A stretch of 64,000 nt of DNA from Lactifluus volemus (lineage: Eukaryota; Basidiomycota; Agaricomycetes; Russulales; Russulaceae). The notes below the pieces were generated by a model. That model ran no database searches and was not told where the DNA came from. It was given only the letters and a program-made list of their open reading frames with translations. The translations under genes were made by a program, and so were the position numbers. The stretch lies in assembly GCA_022376515.1 (NCBI GenBank), contig WTXI01000007.1, positions 682,001 to 746,000 on the forward strand, written 5' to 3'. How positions within the stretch are numbered: position 1 is the first letter of the stretch; each line of letters opens with the position of its first letter. Shown in pieces: positions 61,901 through 64,000 of the stretch.

Positions 61901-64000
61901 CGCGCGCGGGACACGGATGGTGGAAAGTCTGACAAAGAAAGGGTCAAAAAGGAGGAGAAGGATCGTAGCGAGAGTCGGATCTCAGCATTGATGGGTCGGA
62001 AGCGTGGCAAGGTCACCCTTGTCTACTACATGGCCGAATGTTGCCCTAATCTTCTTTCTCTATAGACATTATCCTCAACGGAGTCGAAGAAACCACAGCC
62101 AGTGAGTATGCCTCCCATGCAGATTTCCGCGTTGCCTCCGGCAACAGCTCAACGCGTTGCGAATCTGAAGGCTACGCCAACTTCAAATGGTTCTGCGACC
62201 TCTGCCCGCACCAGCGCTGTATCGTCGCGTGCTACCTCGCAAACGATCAGTTCCCTCCAGCGACAGTCTGACACATCACTGCGCAGCCGAACGCAGCTCC
62301 CAACGATCGCCGGATCGCCATCCGTCGGAACTGCCGGAAGTCACTCTCAGATAAGTCGGGAACGAGACCCTCAGTCCTCATCCGGCTTGAATAGTTCCGG
62401 CGCCAATACTAAGGAAACCCCGACCAAGATCCCTCGAATCCATAGCCGGACGTCCACAGTGTCATCACCCGCTTTGAAACCCTCCACATCTTCAATAATG
62501 GCTAGTCGGCGAACTAGCCTCATTGTCCCCTCGGCCGGAAATGACCCGTCTCCCACACCCGGCAACGCGCCTGGGAATGGATCCTCAGGGTCTATAAACA
62601 ATCCCGTGTCAATTACGGATGAGTTCGGTGTTTTGGAAAACGGCGACATACCACCAAAGGCCACACTGAATACAGTCACCCAACGGCAGGCCGCACGTGG
62701 TTCCCCTTCGTCAAGCACTGCATCCCGCGTTCCTCGCCAGGTAGTTAATTCGACGTCCTCGTCCCATATCCCTCGCAAGGGTAACCGTGAATCCATGTCC
62801 TTCGGTGGCCTTCGCAAATCTTCCACCGGCTCTGTGGCTTCACTTAATTCCGTTGCCCCAAGCGATGCGCCGCAACCCTGACGTCATCGCACCGATTCTC
62901 TGCCCTGTCGCCATCAAAGGGTCTCAAGTTGCTCAGTCCGAAGGTCTCTCTAACTCACTCCCGATCCTCTAATTCGTCCAACCCCCATCAAGTTACCTCG
63001 CCATCTTCTAGCCGCTTGTCACTATCAACGCCCTCTCCTTCCCCAAGTTCCGTCGATGAAGAGGAGCTTCTTGGTGACGAGGAGATGCTTCAATATATCA
63101 AGCGACAACAGCAGAAAAGGTTGGCGCACGGTGCGACCCAGGAGGAATTGGACGCACTACTGCGTTTCCCGGAGCCTTTCCCACCGGTACCTCCTCAAAG
63201 CCCTTCTGGTACGTCGATTTGTGTTCATCTTGTCATGACCTTCTTTTATGCTCCTCATGTAGCTGTCCTCAAGAGCAACCAGCGACAATATCTGTCTGAG
63301 TACGAGCGACAAGAGGTCCTTGATTACCCCTCGGTGTATTGCATTGGTGCCGGCAGCGAGAAGAAACCTGCGCACCCTGACAAACCAACGAACAACTACG
63401 GCTATGACGATGACCGTGGCGACTATCTTGTCGTCGACCACGACCATCTCGGTTACCGTTACGAAGTCACAGGCAGCCTCGGGAAGGGGTCCTTTGGTCA
63501 AGTATTGAGCTGCCGAGATCATGCTACAGGAGGGTCTGTCGCAATCAAGATCATTCGAAATAAGAAGCGGTTCCACCATCAAGCCCTCGTCGAAATCAAA
63601 ATTCTTGATAACCTACGTCAATGGGTACACATCGCCTTTCCATTTGCATGTAGTTTCACGGCTAATTCATCTTTCAGGATCCAGAGGAAAAACATCACGT
63701 TATTAAGATGACGGAGCACTTCTACTTCCGCAATCACCTCTGTATTGCTATGGAACTGTTGAGCATTAATTTATATGAACTCATCAAAGCGAATGGCTTT
63801 ATCGGGTTTACGACGGCCCTCATCCGGCGTTTCACGAGCCAGATGCTCATGTCCCTTACTTTGATGCGACACCACCGTATTGTACACTGTGACCTGAAGC
63901 CTGAGGTGACTATCTTGAATTCTTTGCCTGAAAACCATCTGCCGCTGACACGCACACCCGTGTAGAATGTGCTACTTCGTCATCCAGCCAAAAGTGCCAT
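58968..64000 (+). CDS. DYRK-family protein kinase (Pom1-like), 3' end outside window, with apparent frameshifts
   Basis: Dual-specificity Tyr-autophosphorylating kinase; Pom1-type members control polarity and cell-size-linked mitotic entry. A Ser/Pro/Arg-rich N-terminus of over 1100 residues (starts MSAPSPHSPLQLHDKSPSKR) leads to the DYRK homology box YLSEYERQEVLDYPSVYCIG and then the kinase domain: LGYRYEVTGSLGKGSFGQVL (P-loop), VAIKIIRNKKRFHHQALVEI (Lys), HLCIAMELLSINLYELIKAN, LMRHHRIVHCDLKPE (HCDLKPEN) with an intron at the PE/N boundary (63907-63965) and NVLLRHPAKSA to the right edge. Introns also at about 62012-62065, 63210-63262 and 63624-63678. The frame slips at about 60770, 61110 and 62880 without intron signals, each with Ser-rich sequence resuming. 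Confidence 0.85.

Overview
The window is nuclear DNA of a filamentous basidiomycete, most likely an Agaricomycete. Genes are compact and interrupted by many very short introns (about 50-100 nt, mostly GT-AG). The encoded orthologues are typical of this group: fungal CBP4, a Pom1/DYRK-type kinase, a fungal Zn2Cys6 regulator, F-box/LRR proteins of the expanded basidiomycete type and a TPR-CHAT protein. The species cannot be named from sequence alone.

Layout. 1-3.6 kb: C-terminal half of the APC/C subunit Cdc27/APC3 and an acidic protein of unknown function. 3.6-7.4 kb: gene-poor, homopolymer-rich DNA. 7.4-27.1 kb: a dense block of genes for translation, nuclear export, chromosome replication and segregation: TMA20/MCT-1, exportin CRM1, kinetochore SPC24, CAF-1 large subunit, an RFC clamp-loader subunit (yeast Rfc2 type), mitochondrial CBP4, an ING-family PHD protein, kinetochore NUF2 and a Sgs1/BLM-type RecQ helicase. 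SPC24 and NUF2 both belong to the NDC80 complex. The CAF-1/RFC divergent promoter carries four ACGCGT (MluI cell-cycle box) sites. 27.1-36.5 kb: DDX41 helicase, two F-box/LRR genes flanking GALT/GAL7, two hairpin-forming inverted repeats and a small unknown gene. 36.7-44.4 kb: a 1073-residue TPR-CHAT peptidase-like protein, an ATP-grasp ligase, and a bifunctional PFK-2/FBPase-2 with two consecutive GC-AG introns. 44.5-49.7 kb: a rearranged segment with a secreted beta-lactamase-like hydrolase between two copies of a non-coding direct repeat, an LTR-like stretch, a kinase fragment and a decayed partial copy of the neighbouring PFK-2/FBPase-2 gene. 49.7-64 kb: a type II membrane glycosyltransferase, GPI1 (GPI-anchor GlcNAc transferase), a Rho GTPase, a Zn2Cys6 regulator and a long DYRK kinase running off the right edge.

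Caveat on quality. Several otherwise well conserved genes (CAF-1, RecQ, Rho, DYRK, one F-box gene and probably others) show isolated single-base frameshifts, some of them in short homopolymers. Conserved protein sequence continues on both sides. This looks more like consensus indel error than a cluster of independent pseudogenes, but the sequence alone cannot decide it. By contrast, the PFK-2 copy at 48.8-49.7 kb is a real relic, because it has large deletions and many substitutions.
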